Below are positions 40,982 through 50,719 of a DNA stretch of 64,000 nucleotides, piece after piece; position 1 is the first letter of the stretch, and every line of letters starts with the position of its first letter. The DNA is taken from assembly GCF_000617925.1 (NCBI RefSeq), contig NZ_BAMT01000002.1, positions 398,058 through 462,057 of the forward strand, written 5' to 3'. The notes beneath the pieces are model-generated. The model ran no database searches, had not been told where the DNA came from, and saw only the letters and a list, made by a program, of their open reading frames with translations. A program made the position numbers and the translations under genes. The stretch is from Methylobacillus glycogenes JCM 2850. Lineage in GTDB: Bacteria; Pseudomonadota; Gammaproteobacteria; Burkholderiales; Methylophilaceae.

Positions 40982-41790
40982 TCAATCCTTGCCAAGTTGC
41001 TCGCCCAGTTCACGCGCACGCTCAGCCGCAGCGCGTGCTGCACGGATAATGGCGGGCTTGATGCCATCCTGTTCCAGCGAAAGCAGGGCGCGCTCGGTGG
41101 TGCCACCCTTAGAGGTCACCTGGGCGCGCAAGGTTGCGGCCGGGGTTTCAACCTGGCTGGCAAGTTGGCTGGCACCAAGAAAAGTCTGCAGACTGAGCGT
41201 ACGAGCTTGCTCAGCGCTGAGACCGAGCTCCAGCCCGGCCTGTTCCAAGGCTTCTATAAAGTAGAACACATAAGCTGGGCCACTGCCGGAAATGGCCGTG
41301 ACCAGGTCTATCTTACTTTCATCATCTACCATAGCGTGCTGCCAGCCGCTGCCAGCAGTTGGTCGGCTTGTTCACGCTGCTCCAGGCTCACTCCGGCAGC
41401 GGCATAAAGGCCGGAAACTCCGGCCTGAATCTGTGCTGGGGTGTTAGGCATCACGCGCACAATCGCGTTGTAACCATTGAGCCAGCGTTGCAGCGCGGCG
41501 CAACTGATGCCCGCGGCAATTGAAATCACCAACTGCTGCTTGAGGAAGCTGGCGAGGAAGATGGCGATATCACGCAGTTGCTGCGGCTTGACCGCCAGCA
41601 CGACGACATCGGCATTGACCACGCTAGGCAAATGCTCGGTGGTTTGTACGCCAAACTCCTGGGTCAGCGCTTCACGCTTGCTGGCATCCAGTTCCACTAC
41701 GCTGATATTGCCAGTGTCAAAACCCTTTTGCTTAAGTCCGCTGATGATGGCGCTGGCCATATTGCCGCCGCCAATAAAACTGATCTTCAT
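40982..41790 (-). CDS. proC: Pyrroline-5-carboxylate reductase ProC (frame break near 41329)
   Basis: Last step of proline synthesis, NAD(P)H-dependent reduction of P5C. The Rossmann start MKISFIGGGNMASAIISGL and VLAVKPQQLRDI lie in the N-terminal domain; the dimerisation domain carries TAISGSGPAYVFYFIEALEQ and VTSKGGTTERALLSLEQDG. The frame breaks between GSTLW and VDDESKID: coding strand CTATGGTAGATG should be CTATGGGTAGATG. Corrected length is 269 residues, typical for ProC. It lies in the yggS-proC-yggT operon. Confidence 0.92.
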
Positions 41791-41854
41791 AATGCCTGCT
41801 CTATCAAAATGCTGGAATGGGGGTGTCAAACTGAGACTAAAAAGCCATCAATCA

Positions 41855-42565
41855 TCAAGTGCTGCTTGCAGAATCCTTAGGGTATGTGCGCGCCCCAAAA
41901 ATCGCTGAGCCTACTCGGACTATTGTCGCACCCTCTTGGATGGCTGCGGGAAAATCTTCCGACATGCCCATGGATAGGGTGTCCACAGCATGGCCCTGCC
42001 CCTGTAATTGCTCAAACACCTGGCGCACCGCATGAAATTGGGCGCGTTGTTGTAACGGGTCTGCCGTGGGGGCAGGGATGGCCATCAGGCCGCGTAAACG
42101 CAAGCGTGGCAGGGTGGCGATATGCTGGGCCAGTGCCAGGGCTTCTTCTGCGTTGACCCCACTTTTGCTGCTTTCGTCACTGATATTGAGCTGTATGCAG
42201 ACTTGCAGCGCTGGTGCGTCTTCTGGCCGCGCGGCATTGAGCCTGTCTGCTATCTTGCTGCGGTCTATGCCATGCACCCAATCAAAGTGGGTGGCGATGG
42301 GCTGGGTTTTGTTGCTTTGTATCGGCCCTATGAAATGCCAGGTAATGGCTAGGTCATGCAGCTCCTGCTGTTTTTGCAGGGCTTCCTGTAAGTAGTTCTC
42401 ACCAAAATGCTGCTGTCCCAAGGCATAGGCGCTGCGTATGCTTTGCGCAGGGTGCGCCTTGCTGACCGCAAGCAGAGTAACCGCATCTGGTGCGCGTCCA
42501 GCCTGGGCTTCAGCGGCGGCGATCTGCGCCATGATGGCTTGCCAGCGCTCGCCAATTGTGTTCAT
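41855..42565 (-). CDS. yggS: YggS-family pyridoxal phosphate homeostasis protein
   Basis: A 236-residue single-domain PLP-binding protein (PLPBP) with an alanine-racemase-like barrel and no known catalysis; it buffers PLP. The PLP lysine is in LLAVSKAHPAQSI, followed by FGENYLQEALQK, WHFIGPIQSNKT, and the C-terminal phosphate-binding SMGMSEDFPAAIQEGATIVR ending VGSAIFGAR. It heads the yggS-proC-yggT operon and is divergent from pilT. Start ATG at 42565 with AGGA upstream. Confidence 0.93.
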   Translation of the reverse strand: MNTIGERWQAIMAQIAAAEAQAGRAPDAVTLLAVSKAHPAQSIRSAYALGQQHFGENYLQEALQKQQELHDLAITWHFIGPIQSNKTQPIATHFDWVHGIDRSKIADRLNAARPEDAPALQVCIQLNISDESSKSGVNAEEALALAQHIATLPRLRLRGLMAIPAPTADPLQQRAQFHAVRQVFEQLQGQGHAVDTLSMGMSEDFPAAIQEGATIVRVGSAIFGARTYPKDSASST

Positions 42566-42716
42566 AATCCGCTCATCCTTTTGATTCAGCCAACCTTGAT
42601 GATTCATTCGTACTTGTTACCAAACTGGCTGGGTCAGCGCCAGCCTGGAATGCGGGTCAAATTATAATCAAAGTTAGCTTCAAACCTGGCATCAAAAATT
42701 ATAATAGGAGTCCCTC

Positions 42717-43760
42717 TTGGATATTTCCGATCTACTGGCATTCTCGGTCAAGAACAAAGCCTCGGACTTGCATCTTTCCGCTGGCATGCCGCCCTTGATT
42801 CGTGTGCACGGGGATGTGCGCAAGATCAACGTGCCACCGCTGGATCATAGCGCGGTACACGGCATGGTGTACGACATCATGAATGATGCCCAGCGTAAGG
42901 TCTATGAAGAAACCCTGGAGTGTGACTTCTCGTTTGAAATTCCCAACCTGGCGCGCTTCCGGGTTAATGCCTTTAATCAGAATCGTGGTGCAGGTGCGGT
43001 ATTCCGTACCATTCCTTCCAAAGTGCTGACTATGGAGCAACTAGGCTGTCCGCCTATATTCCGTGAGATTGCACAAAATCCGCGCGGTATTGTGTTGGTG
43101 ACTGGCCCTACGGGTTCGGGTAAATCCACCACGCTGGCGGCGATGATAGATTTCATCAACGAGAACGAGTTTGGTCATATCCTCACGGTGGAAGACCCGA
43201 TTGAATTTGTACATACCTCCAAAAAGTGCCTGATTAACCAGCGCGAGGTAGGCCCGCATACTTTGTCCTTCTCCAATGCGCTACGCTCAGCACTGCGTGA
43301 AGACCCGGATGTGATTCTGGTAGGCGAAATGCGTGATTTGGAAACCATACGTCTGGCGCTTTCGGCGGCAGAAACTGGCCATTTGGTGTTTGGTACCCTG
43401 CACACCAGTTCAGCGGCCAAGACCATAGACCGTATCGTCGATGTGTTCCCGGCAGCTGAAAAGGAAATGGTGCGCTCCATGTTGTCGGAATCCCTGCGCG
43501 CGGTGATATCGCAAACGCTATGCAAGACCAAGGATGAGCAGGGTCGCGTGGCTGCGCATGAAGTCATGATAGGCACGCCAGCGATTCGTAACCTGATCCG
43601 CGAAAACAAGATTGCCCAAATGTACTCGGCGATTCAGACCGGGCAAAACGTCGGCATGCAGACGTTGGATCAAAACCTGCAAGATCTGGTGAAGCGCAAT
43701 GTGATCTCGGTGAATGAAGCCAGGGGCAAAGCTGCTAACAAAGATAGTTTCGGCGGTTAA
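42717..43760 (+). CDS. pilT: Type IV pilus retraction ATPase PilT
   Basis: Hexameric ATPase that depolymerises pili to give twitching motility and DNA uptake. At 347 residues it is nearly colinear with Pseudomonas PilT: DISDLLAFSVKNKASDLHLS, RVNAFNQNRGAGAVFRTIPS, Walker A GPTGSGKSTTLAAM, Asp box EDPIEFVH, Walker B EDPDVILVGEMRDLETIRLA, His box GTLHTSSAAKTIDR, and the retraction AIRNLIRE motif. The start is an unusual TTG at 42717, fixed by AGGAG (42706-42710) and by the homologous N-terminus MDI. pilU follows after 71 nt. Confidence 0.96.
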   Translation: MDISDLLAFSVKNKASDLHLSAGMPPLIRVHGDVRKINVPPLDHSAVHGMVYDIMNDAQRKVYEETLECDFSFEIPNLARFRVNAFNQNRGAGAVFRTIPSKVLTMEQLGCPPIFREIAQNPRGIVLVTGPTGSGKSTTLAAMIDFINENEFGHILTVEDPIEFVHTSKKCLINQREVGPHTLSFSNALRSALREDPDVILVGEMRDLETIRLALSAAETGHLVFGTLHTSSAAKTIDRIVDVFPAAEKEMVRSMLSESLRAVISQTLCKTKDEQGRVAAHEVMIGTPAIRNLIRENKIAQMYSAIQTGQNVGMQTLDQNLQDLVKRNVISVNEARGKAANKDSFGG

Positions 43761-43831
43761 TGCAGAACAAATCAGCGACCGACACCTTTATGTGTCTAAT
43801 TGGTTGCTAAAACAAATCATTGGGAAACAGG

Positions 43832-44968
43832 ATGGATCAGGGGCAAGCAGAAAAATTTGTATTCGACCTGTTGCGGTTGATGCTGAGCAAGAAGGCGTCC
43901 GATCTTTTCGTCACGGCTGGCTTTCCGCCCGCGATGAAGATAGATGGGCGCATGACGCCAGTGACAGCCCAGGCATTGTCGCCACAACAGGCGCGCGAGA
44001 TTGCGCGTGCCATCATGAACGACAAACAGGCTGCTGAATTTGATGCCAGTCATGAATGCAACTTTGCCATTGGCATGCCTGGCGTTGCACGTTTCCGCGT
44101 GAATGCCTTTGTGCAACGCGGCAGTGTGGGCCTAGTGTTTCGTACTATTAGTACGCATATCCCCAAATTTGAAGAACTGGGCTTGCCGCCTATATTGCAG
44201 CAGGTGGCCCAGGCCAAGCGCGGCTTGGTGATTTTTGTCGGTGGTACAGGCTCCGGTAAATCCACCTCGCTGGCTTCCATGGTGGGTTATCGCAATGAGC
44301 ATAGCTACGGTCACATCATCACCATAGAAGACCCGATAGAGTTTGTGCATGAACACAAGAACTGCATCATTACCCAGCGCGAGGTTGGTGTAGATACTGA
44401 CAATTGGCAGGCCGCATTGAAAAACACCTTGCGCCAAGCGCCGGATGTGATTCTGATCGGCGAAATCCGTGACCGTGAGACCATGGATTACGCGATTGCC
44501 TTTGCCGAAACTGGGCATTTATGCATGGCTACGCTGCATGCCAACAGTACCAACCAGGCCCTGGATCGCATCATCAACTTCTTCCCCGAGGAGCGCAGAC
44601 ATCAGCTGCTGATGGATCTTTCACTCAATGTGCAGGCGTTTGTCTCGCAGCGCCTGATACCGCGACGCAGTGGTGCTGGCCGTATTGCCGCCATGGAGAT
44701 TATGCTCAACTCGCCCTTGATCTCAGACCTCATCTTCAAGGGCGATGTGCATGAGATCAAGGAAATCATCAGCAAATCACGCGAACTTGGCATGCAGACT
44801 TTTGACCAATCCTTGTTTGATCTGCATGAGAGTGATCTCATCTCTTATGAAGATGCGCTGCGCAATGCCGATTCCGTCAACGATCTCAGGCTCAGGATCA
44901 AACTGGAAGGCAAGGATGCCAAGGACAGGGACTTGTCCGCCGGGCTGGATAATCTGGGTATTGTCTAG
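43832..44968 (+). CDS. pilU: PilT-dependent accessory retraction ATPase PilU
   Basis: A PilT paralogue of 378 residues that assists retraction. It shows KKASDLFVTAGFPPAMKIDG, Walker A GGTGSGKSTSLASM, EDPIEFVHEHKNCIITQREV, Walker B APDVILIGEIRDRETMDYAI, the His box ATLHANSTNQALDRIINFFP, and the C-terminal extension (DLSAGLDNLGIV) that sets PilU apart from PilT. ATG at 43832 follows GGGAAACAGG. Organised as pilT-pilU, the usual order. Confidence 0.95.
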   Translation: MDQGQAEKFVFDLLRLMLSKKASDLFVTAGFPPAMKIDGRMTPVTAQALSPQQAREIARAIMNDKQAAEFDASHECNFAIGMPGVARFRVNAFVQRGSVGLVFRTISTHIPKFEELGLPPILQQVAQAKRGLVIFVGGTGSGKSTSLASMVGYRNEHSYGHIITIEDPIEFVHEHKNCIITQREVGVDTDNWQAALKNTLRQAPDVILIGEIRDRETMDYAIAFAETGHLCMATLHANSTNQALDRIINFFPEERRHQLLMDLSLNVQAFVSQRLIPRRSGAGRIAAMEIMLNSPLISDLIFKGDVHEIKEIISKSRELGMQTFDQSLFDLHESDLISYEDALRNADSVNDLRLRIKLEGKDAKDRDLSAGLDNLGIV

Positions 44969-45080
44969 TTTCAAATGTATTAAAGCTGACAGCCATGACG
45001 CTGGATGCCTTTAAACCTTGGTTCTATCCTGAAGCGCTGGCACAATAGCCATCCTCTCGCGACATTACTGAAAGCCAAAA

Positions 45081-45836
45081 ATGTTTGAATGGTTGGCCAA
45101 CCCTGAAGCTTGGATTGCTCTGGCAACCCTGACTGCCCTCGAAATCGTGCTGGGCATCGATAACATCATCTTTATCTCCATCCTGGTTGGCCGTCTGCCG
45201 GAAAAACAACGTGCCACCGCACGGCGGTTGGGTTTGAGTCTGGCTATGCTGGCGCGGCTTGGTCTGCTGTTCTCAATTTCCTGGGTCATGGGCCTGACCC
45301 GACCCTGGTTTGAAATTGCTGGGTTTGAAGTGTCCGGACGTGACCTGATACTGATTGGCGGTGGCCTGTTCCTGCTGGCCAAGGCGACTCATGAAATCCA
45401 TAACAGCCTGGAAGGCGGCGAGGGCCATGATGAGTCCAACCCTGTGGTCACCAGCATGGGCATGGTGCTGGCGCAGATTGCTGTGCTTGATATCGTCTTT
45501 TCGCTTGATTCGGTGATTACAGCGGTGGGGCTGGCCGATCATGTGGCCATCATGGCAATCGCCATTATTCTCGCGGTCGGTGTGATGCTGTTTGCTGCCA
45601 AATCCATAGGCGACTTTGTCGATGCGCATCCCACCATCAAGATATTGGCCTTGTCCTTCCTGATTCTGGTGGGGGTGACCTTGATGATAGAAGGCTTTGA
45701 TGTGCATGTGCCCAAGGGCTATATCTACTTTGCCATGGCTTTCTCGGTCACGGTTGAAATGCTCAATATCAAGATGCGCCAGCGTGCCAATGCGCGCAAT
45801 CCACTCAAGCTGCGCAAGCAGGCTCCAAAGCAGTAG
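45081..45836 (+). CDS. TerC-family integral membrane protein
   Basis: A 251-residue protein with about seven TM helices and the two TerC signature helices bearing acidic residues in the membrane: TALEIVLGIDNIIFISILVG near the start and IAVLDIVFSLDSVITAVGLA in the middle. It has a cytosolic loop (HEIHNSLEGGEGHDESNP) with acidic/His residues. Family members (TerC, MeeF/MeeY, Alx) have been connected with metal export, notably manganese at the membrane; the substrate here is inferred only. No yybP-ykoY-like riboswitch is evident in the 112 nt upstream. Confidence 0.85.
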   Translation: MFEWLANPEAWIALATLTALEIVLGIDNIIFISILVGRLPEKQRATARRLGLSLAMLARLGLLFSISWVMGLTRPWFEIAGFEVSGRDLILIGGGLFLLAKATHEIHNSLEGGEGHDESNPVVTSMGMVLAQIAVLDIVFSLDSVITAVGLADHVAIMAIAIILAVGVMLFAAKSIGDFVDAHPTIKILALSFLILVGVTLMIEGFDVHVPKGYIYFAMAFSVTVEMLNIKMRQRANARNPLKLRKQAPKQ

Positions 45837-46006
45837 CTTTGCTCATCAGCCTGTACCTGCTTGGTGCAGGTGGCCCTGTGTTGGTGCTTGCTCAAGGGCT
45901 ACTGCAGGGCCAGAGCTCAGTCTGACGCGCTATTGGCCCTCATATCCGCTTGGCCCCTATGTTGCTTTTAAACCCTTGAACCATTTCACTTCAAGGGAGC
46001 AATGCA

Positions 46007-47452
46007 ATGCAGGATCATGTATGCCAGCCAGGTTGTCATCATCACAGCGGCGATCAGCCGGAAATCCAGGAAGAGTTCAAGCAAGGGCGGCGCGAGTTTA
46101 TGCGCGATATTACCGCTGGTGGCGTGCTGGCCTCGGTTGCCAGTTTGGGTATCAGCTCCAGTGCCCTGGGCGCTACGGCTAGCCCGCCCAAGACTGGCGC
46201 AGGCTCAGGCCGCGCCACGCATTACTACGTGCCAGCCAGTGATAAAACCGTGCACTGGGGCTATTTCAGCAAATCATTAAAACCTCTGGTAGAGCTGGAA
46301 TCCGGCGATTTTGCCACTATAGAAACGCTGACCCATCATGCCAATGACGATGCCTCGCTGATGGTCAAAGGCGATGCCGGGGCCGAGAGCGTGTTTTACT
46401 GGGATAGCAAGCGCAAGGGTGTAAACCGCCGTGGCATGGGCCCCATGGACCACAAGCTGGGCGCAGGTGGCGGCATGGGGGTACATATCTGTACCGGGCC
46501 TATCGCCATCAAGGGTGCCAAGCCTGGCGATGTGCTGGAGGTGCGCATTGTGGATGTCAGCTTGCGCCCCAGCGCAAGCCCTGAGCACAAGGGCAAGGCC
46601 TTTGGCTCTAATGCGGCAGCCAATTGGGGCTTTCACTATGGCGAGCTGATGGAAGAGCCCAAGAAGCGCGAGGTGGTGACCATCTATGAGATGGATGTCA
46701 GTGGTGGCCGCAACTGGGCACGCGCGCACTACAACTACCGCTGGACGCCGCAGACCGATCCCTTTGGCATTGTCCATCCGATTATCGATTACCCTGGTGT
46801 ACCCGTAGACCACAGCACCATCAGCAAAAATTACGATGTGCTGAAGAATATCCGTATCCCGGTGCGTCCGCATTTTGGCACCATGGGCCTGGCACCCAAA
46901 GAGGCGGATCTGGTCAACTCCATCCCACCCAGCTATACCGGGGGCAATATAGATAACTGGCGCATAGGCAAGGGCGCCACCATGTATTACCCGGTTTCTG
47001 TGGATGGCGGATTATTCTCGGTGGGCGATCCCCATGCTTCGCAGGGGGATTCGGAAATGTGCGGTACGGCCATTGAGTGCTCATTAACCGGGACTTTCCA
47101 GTTTATTCTGCACAAGCAGGCCGACCTGGCGGGAAGCTCACTTGAAAACCTGCAATACCCGCTGCTGGAAACCAAGGATGAATGGGTGCTGCATGGCTTT
47201 AGCTACGCCAACTATCTGGCCGAACTGGGGGCTGAGGCCCAGAACAGTATCTTCAGTAAATCTTCGCTGGATTTGGCACTCAAGGATGCTTTCCGCAAGA
47301 TGCGCCACTTCCTCATGCATACCCAGCAGCTCAGTGAGGATGAAGCGGTGTCATTGATGTCTATTGCCGTGGATTTTGGCATTACCCAGGTGGTGGATGG
47401 CAATTGGGGCGTGCATGCGGTGGTGAACAAGAGCTTGTTCCCGGCGCGCTAA
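46007..47452 (+). CDS. Acetamidase/formamidase-family protein with a twin-arginine signal
   Basis: A 481-residue protein. The first 35 residues are unusual: a Cys/His-rich start (CQPGCHHHSGD), then a twin-arginine motif GRREFMRD and a hydrophobic core (ITAGGVLASVASLGISSSALG) ending in a small-residue cleavage region. This predicts Tat export of a folded protein. The remainder matches the acetamidase/formamidase fold: HWGYFSKSLKPLVELESGD, MGPMDHKLGAGGGMGVHICT, GPIAIKGAKPGDVLEVRI, and DPHASQGDSEMCGTAIECSL with the family's catalytic-site Asp/Glu/Cys region. Cytosolic FmdA of Methylophilus hydrolyses formamide; an exported paralogue could act on periplasmic amides, substrate unknown. AAGGGAG lies 7 nt before the ATG. 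Confidence 0.83.
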   Translation: MQDHVCQPGCHHHSGDQPEIQEEFKQGRREFMRDITAGGVLASVASLGISSSALGATASPPKTGAGSGRATHYYVPASDKTVHWGYFSKSLKPLVELESGDFATIETLTHHANDDASLMVKGDAGAESVFYWDSKRKGVNRRGMGPMDHKLGAGGGMGVHICTGPIAIKGAKPGDVLEVRIVDVSLRPSASPEHKGKAFGSNAAANWGFHYGELMEEPKKREVVTIYEMDVSGGRNWARAHYNYRWTPQTDPFGIVHPIIDYPGVPVDHSTISKNYDVLKNIRIPVRPHFGTMGLAPKEADLVNSIPPSYTGGNIDNWRIGKGATMYYPVSVDGGLFSVGDPHASQGDSEMCGTAIECSLTGTFQFILHKQADLAGSSLENLQYPLLETKDEWVLHGFSYANYLAELGAEAQNSIFSKSSLDLALKDAFRKMRHFLMHTQQLSEDEAVSLMSIAVDFGITQVVDGNWGVHAVVNKSLFPAR

Positions 47453-47457
47453 GAAGA

Positions 47458-47491
47458 TTGGCCACGCCAGGCTTAGCTGGCGTGGCCAATC
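47458..47491. terminator. Perfect hairpin between the acetamidase-like gene and pyrC'
   Basis: TTGGCCACGCCAG-GCTTAG-CTGGCGTGGCCAA, 13-bp perfect GC-rich stem between convergent genes. It lacks a proper T-run on either side, so termination strength is uncertain. Confidence 0.6.
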
Positions 47492-47525
47492 AAAGACATA
47501 TTGATTTGGTGATGTAGGCTTGGGC

Positions 47526-48803
47526 TCAGCTTGCGCTGTAGGCAATCTGCCCGCTGACCAGGCTATAGCGCACTTTGCCAGCCAGTTCTAGCCCGTCAAA
47601 AGGCGTGTTCTTGCCCTGGCTTAATAGATTGCTGGCTTCTACCTTCCAGTACTGCTCGGGGTCGAAGATGCAGATATCGGCCACTGCGCCCACTGCCAGT
47701 TGGCCATGGCTAATGCCCAGGCTCTTCGCAGGTGCGCTGGTGATGCGCTCAAGCGCTGTGCTCAGCGGCAGTTTCATTTCTGCAGCCCACTTCAGAATCA
47801 GCGGCAGCAGCAACTCCAGCCCCGTGGCCCCAGCTTCTGATTCACCAAATGGTGTGAGCTTGGCATCGTCATCCATAGGCGTGTGGTCTGAGCAGGCCAA
47901 ATCAATGGTGCCGTCAGCCAAGCCTTGCCTTAAGCCATCACGGTCACGCTGGCTGCGTAGCGGCGGGCGCAAATGGCAATTGCTGTCGAAGTACGCAATG
48001 TCGTGCTCGGTCAGGTGCAGATGATTGATGCTGACATCACAACTGATCTGCAAGCCTTTTTGCTTGGCCTCGCGCACCATGTCCACCGCTTCTGCGCTGG
48101 ATAGACGGCACAGGTGGACTTTGGCACCCGTCTCACGCGCAATATGCAAAATTGTGGAAAGTGCCAGGGTCTCGGCTGCTACCGGGATGCCCTTGAGGCC
48201 CAGCCTGGCAGAGATTTCACCATCATGGGCCACGCCGCCAGCGGCAAGGAAAGGCTCTTCCGGACGCAGCCAGACGGTGTAGCCAAACGTGGCGGCGTAT
48301 TGCATGGCGCGCCACAGCACTTGGGTGTCTATGATGGCCTTGTCGGCCTGGGCAAAGCCTACACAGCCAGCCTCGGTCAATTCGCTCATTTCAGTGAGCT
48401 GCTTGCCCGCCAATTGGCGCGTCAGTGCGCCCAATGGATAAACATGGGACAGGTGCAATTGCTTGGCCCTGTGCTTGAGCATTTCCACCAAGCCGGGTTC
48501 ATCCAGCACCGGGTCGGTATCGGGTGGGCAGGCCAGGCTGGTGATGCCACCCGCCACTGCGGCCAGCATTTCACTTTCCAGCGTGGCTTTATATTCATTG
48601 CCTGGCTCGCGCAAGCGTGCCGAGACATCCACCAGGCCTGGGCACACCACTAGCCCACGTGCATCTATGACTTGGTTGGCATTGAAAGTGTCAGGTGCCT
48701 CGCCTATCGCGGCGATTTTGCCTGCGGCGATATAGAGGTCGGTGACCATGTCGATATTGTGCTTGGGGTCTATGACCCGGCCTTGCTTGATATGAATCTT
48801 CAT
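47526..48803 (-). CDS. Pseudo-dihydroorotase PyrC' (non-catalytic partner of PyrB)
   Basis: A 425-residue protein with the amidohydrolase fold of type I dihydroorotase, but the zinc-binding DxHxHxREPG is replaced by [10 protein letters not shown]: both His ligands are missing. Downstream landmarks ([44 protein letters not shown]) remain recognisable. In Pseudomonas and relatives such inactive PyrC' (PyrX) chains form the dodecameric aspartate transcarbamoylase with PyrB and are needed for its assembly; the gene here overlaps pyrB by 4 nt in the same order. I therefore expect no DHOase activity, with a genuine pyrC elsewhere. Confidence 0.9.
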   Translation of the reverse strand: MKIHIKQGRVIDPKHNIDMVTDLYIAAGKIAAIGEAPDTFNANQVIDARGLVVCPGLVDVSARLREPGNEYKATLESEMLAAVAGGITSLACPPDTDPVLDEPGLVEMLKHRAKQLHLSHVYPLGALTRQLAGKQLTEMSELTEAGCVGFAQADKAIIDTQVLWRAMQYAATFGYTVWLRPEEPFLAAGGVAHDGEISARLGLKGIPVAAETLALSTILHIARETGAKVHLCRLSSAEAVDMVREAKQKGLQISCDVSINHLHLTEHDIAYFDSNCHLRPPLRSQRDRDGLRQGLADGTIDLACSDHTPMDDDAKLTPFGESEAGATGLELLLPLILKWAAEMKLPLSTALERITSAPAKSLGISHGQLAVGAVADICIFDPEQYWKVEASNLLSQGKNTPFDGLELAGKVRYSLVSGQIAYSAS

Positions 48804-49753
48804 TCAGGGTTTCCTGCGAGTATGCTCATGACGGCCATGCGTACCGCGATGCCGTAGGTGACTTGCGGCAAGATCACCGATTGCTTGCCATCGGCGACGG
48901 CGGAATCAATTTCCACGCCGCGATTCATGGGGCCGGGGTGCATGACGATGGCATCCGGTCGCGCCAGGGCGAGTTTTTCCGGGGTCAGGCCATAGCACTT
49001 GAAGTATTCCTGCGCGCTGGGCAGCAAGGCGCCTGTCATGCGCTCATTCTGTAGCCTCAGCATCATCACCACATCTACATCCTTAAGGCCTGCATTCATG
49101 TCGTGATAAACCTGCACCCCCAGCTTATCTACATCTTTGGGCAACAAGGTCTTGGGGGCGATGACACGCACCTCGGGTACACCTAGCGTGGTCAGTGCAT
49201 GAATTTCTGAGCGTGCCACGCGCGAATGCAGTACATCACCGACCAGGGCCACACGCAGGTTATGCATATCCGGTTTGTATCTACGGATGGTGAATACATC
49301 CAGTAGACCCTGGGTTGGGTGCGCATGGCGGCCATCCCCGGCATTGATCACATGAATGTGCGGCGCCACATGGCGCGCAATAAAGTGGGCGGCACCAGAC
49401 TCAGCATGGCGCACCACAAACATATCGGCATGCATGGCAGTGAGATTGTCCACGGTGTCGAGTATGGTCTCGCCCTTGGATTGGGATGAGGTGCTGACAT
49501 TGAGGTTGATGACATCGGCTGACAGGCGCTTGGCTGCAATCTCGAACGTGGTACGGGTACGGGTACTGTTTTCAAAAAAGATATTGCACACGGTCTTGCC
49601 GCGTAGCAACGGCACTTTCTTTACTTCACGTTCAGCCACGCCGACAAAGGATTCCGCGGTATCGAGAATCTGGTTGAGGATGGCCCGTGGCAAGCCTTCG
49701 GTGCTGAGCAGGTGCTTGAGCTTGCCGTCTTTGGTCAGTTGGGGGTTATGCAT
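48800..49753 (-). CDS. pyrB: Aspartate carbamoyltransferase catalytic subunit PyrB
   Basis: Committed step of pyrimidine synthesis: carbamoyl phosphate plus aspartate to carbamoyl aspartate. The 317-residue protein has the carbamoyl phosphate motif [19 protein letters not shown], the [11 protein letters not shown] loop, [38 protein letters not shown], and the C-terminal [14 protein letters not shown]. No pyrI follows; instead the partner is the pseudo-DHOase. The ATG overlaps the pyrR stop (ATGA). Confidence 0.95.
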   Translation of the reverse strand: MHNPQLTKDGKLKHLLSTEGLPRAILNQILDTAESFVGVAEREVKKVPLLRGKTVCNIFFENSTRTRTTFEIAAKRLSADVINLNVSTSSQSKGETILDTVDNLTAMHADMFVVRHAESGAAHFIARHVAPHIHVINAGDGRHAHPTQGLLDVFTIRRYKPDMHNLRVALVGDVLHSRVARSEIHALTTLGVPEVRVIAPKTLLPKDVDKLGVQVYHDMNAGLKDVDVVMMLRLQNERMTGALLPSAQEYFKCYGLTPEKLALARPDAIVMHPGPMNRGVEIDSAVADGKQSVILPQVTYGIAVRMAVMSILAGNPE

Positions 49754-50276
49754 CAGGCATGGTCTTCCAGGGTGAATTGCAGGCGACGCGTGGCATCGCG
49801 GGAGAGTTGCAGTTTCTGCTGGGCGGGAATATCCAGCTCCAGCGCAGTGACTTGCGGGCAGATAGGCAGTTCGCGCCCGCCACGATTGACCAGGACTGCC
49901 AGGGTAATACTGGCAGGCCGCCCATAGTCGAATAACTCATTCATGCGGCACGTATGGTGCGGCCAGTGTAGAACACATCATCCAGCAGGATGATATGGCG
50001 GTTTTCGACATCAAAGGGAATCTGCGAGGGACGGGTATCGGCATGCAGTCCGCGCTGGTTGTAATCATCGCGATAAAACGAGCTGTCCAGTATGCCAAGT
50101 TGCAGGTCGGCCTCTGGGTGTGTTTGCTGCAACTGCGGCAACAGGCGCTCTGCAATCCAGGCCCCGCCGCTGTGTATGCCAACGATGGCGGTATTGGGTT
50201 TGATATGGGCTGCGAGTTTGTCAGCCAGGATGGTAAGCAGATCTTCTGCCTGCGGTAACTGCTGATTGATTGTCAT
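49753..50276 (-). CDS. pyrR: PyrR bifunctional pyrimidine regulator / uracil phosphoribosyltransferase (frame break near 49944)
   Basis: A PRTase-fold protein which in Gram-positive bacteria attenuates pyr operons and has UPRTase activity. It shows [32 protein letters not shown], the PRPP-binding loop [20 protein letters not shown] and [11 protein letters not shown]. The frame breaks after IRAA: coding strand GCCGCATGAATG should be GCCGCAATGAATG. Corrected length is 174 residues, normal for PyrR. It overlaps ruvX upstream (ATGA) and pyrB downstream. Its regulatory role in proteobacteria is less established; the tight overlap with pyrB is the main contextual support. Confidence 0.9.
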
Positions 50277-50719
50277 AAAGCGTATCCATCAAAATAGGAT
50301 TGCAGAATTACTTGCGCCGCGACCTGATCCAGCATGGGTTTTTGCTTGCGGCCAGTGACGCCGGATTCTCTCAGCGATTGGCTGGCTTCCGCTGAGCTGA
50401 GTCTTTCATCGACCAAAGTCACAGGCAGGCTGAAACGACCCTCCAGACGACGTGCAAATTTTCGACATAACAGGCTGAGTGCGTGTTCTTCGCCATTGAG
50501 GTAGCTGGGCAAACCCACTACCAGCATCACGGGTTGCCATTCCGTGATCAAGGCTGAGATCAATTCAAAACGCTGGCTATTGGCTTCACTATCTATGGTA
50601 GTCAGTGGGTGGGCAATGCCTAGCAGAGTTTCGCCTATTGCCACCCCTATTCTTCTTTCGCCAAAGTCGAACCCGAGCACGCAGCCCTGGTTCGGCACTT
50701 GGCGCAGGGGGTCAGGCAT
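50273..50719 (-). CDS. ruvX: RuvX/YqgF-family pre-16S rRNA nuclease (putative Holliday junction resolvase)
   Basis: A 148-residue RNase H-fold protein. In E. coli YqgF processes the 5' end of pre-16S rRNA, and RuvX was earlier proposed as a Holliday junction resolvase. Motifs: [18 protein letters not shown] with the first catalytic Asp, [29 protein letters not shown] and [15 protein letters not shown] with the last catalytic Asp. ATG at 50719, with GAGGA upstream inside yqgE; the in-frame TTG at 50737 is less likely. It overlaps both neighbours. Confidence 0.9.
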   Translation of the reverse strand: MPDPLRQVPNQGCVLGFDFGERRIGVAIGETLLGIAHPLTTIDSEANSQRFELISALITEWQPVMLVVGLPSYLNGEEHALSLLCRKFARRLEGRFSLPVTLVDERLSSAEASQSLRESGVTGRKQKPMLDQVAAQVILQSYFDGYAL

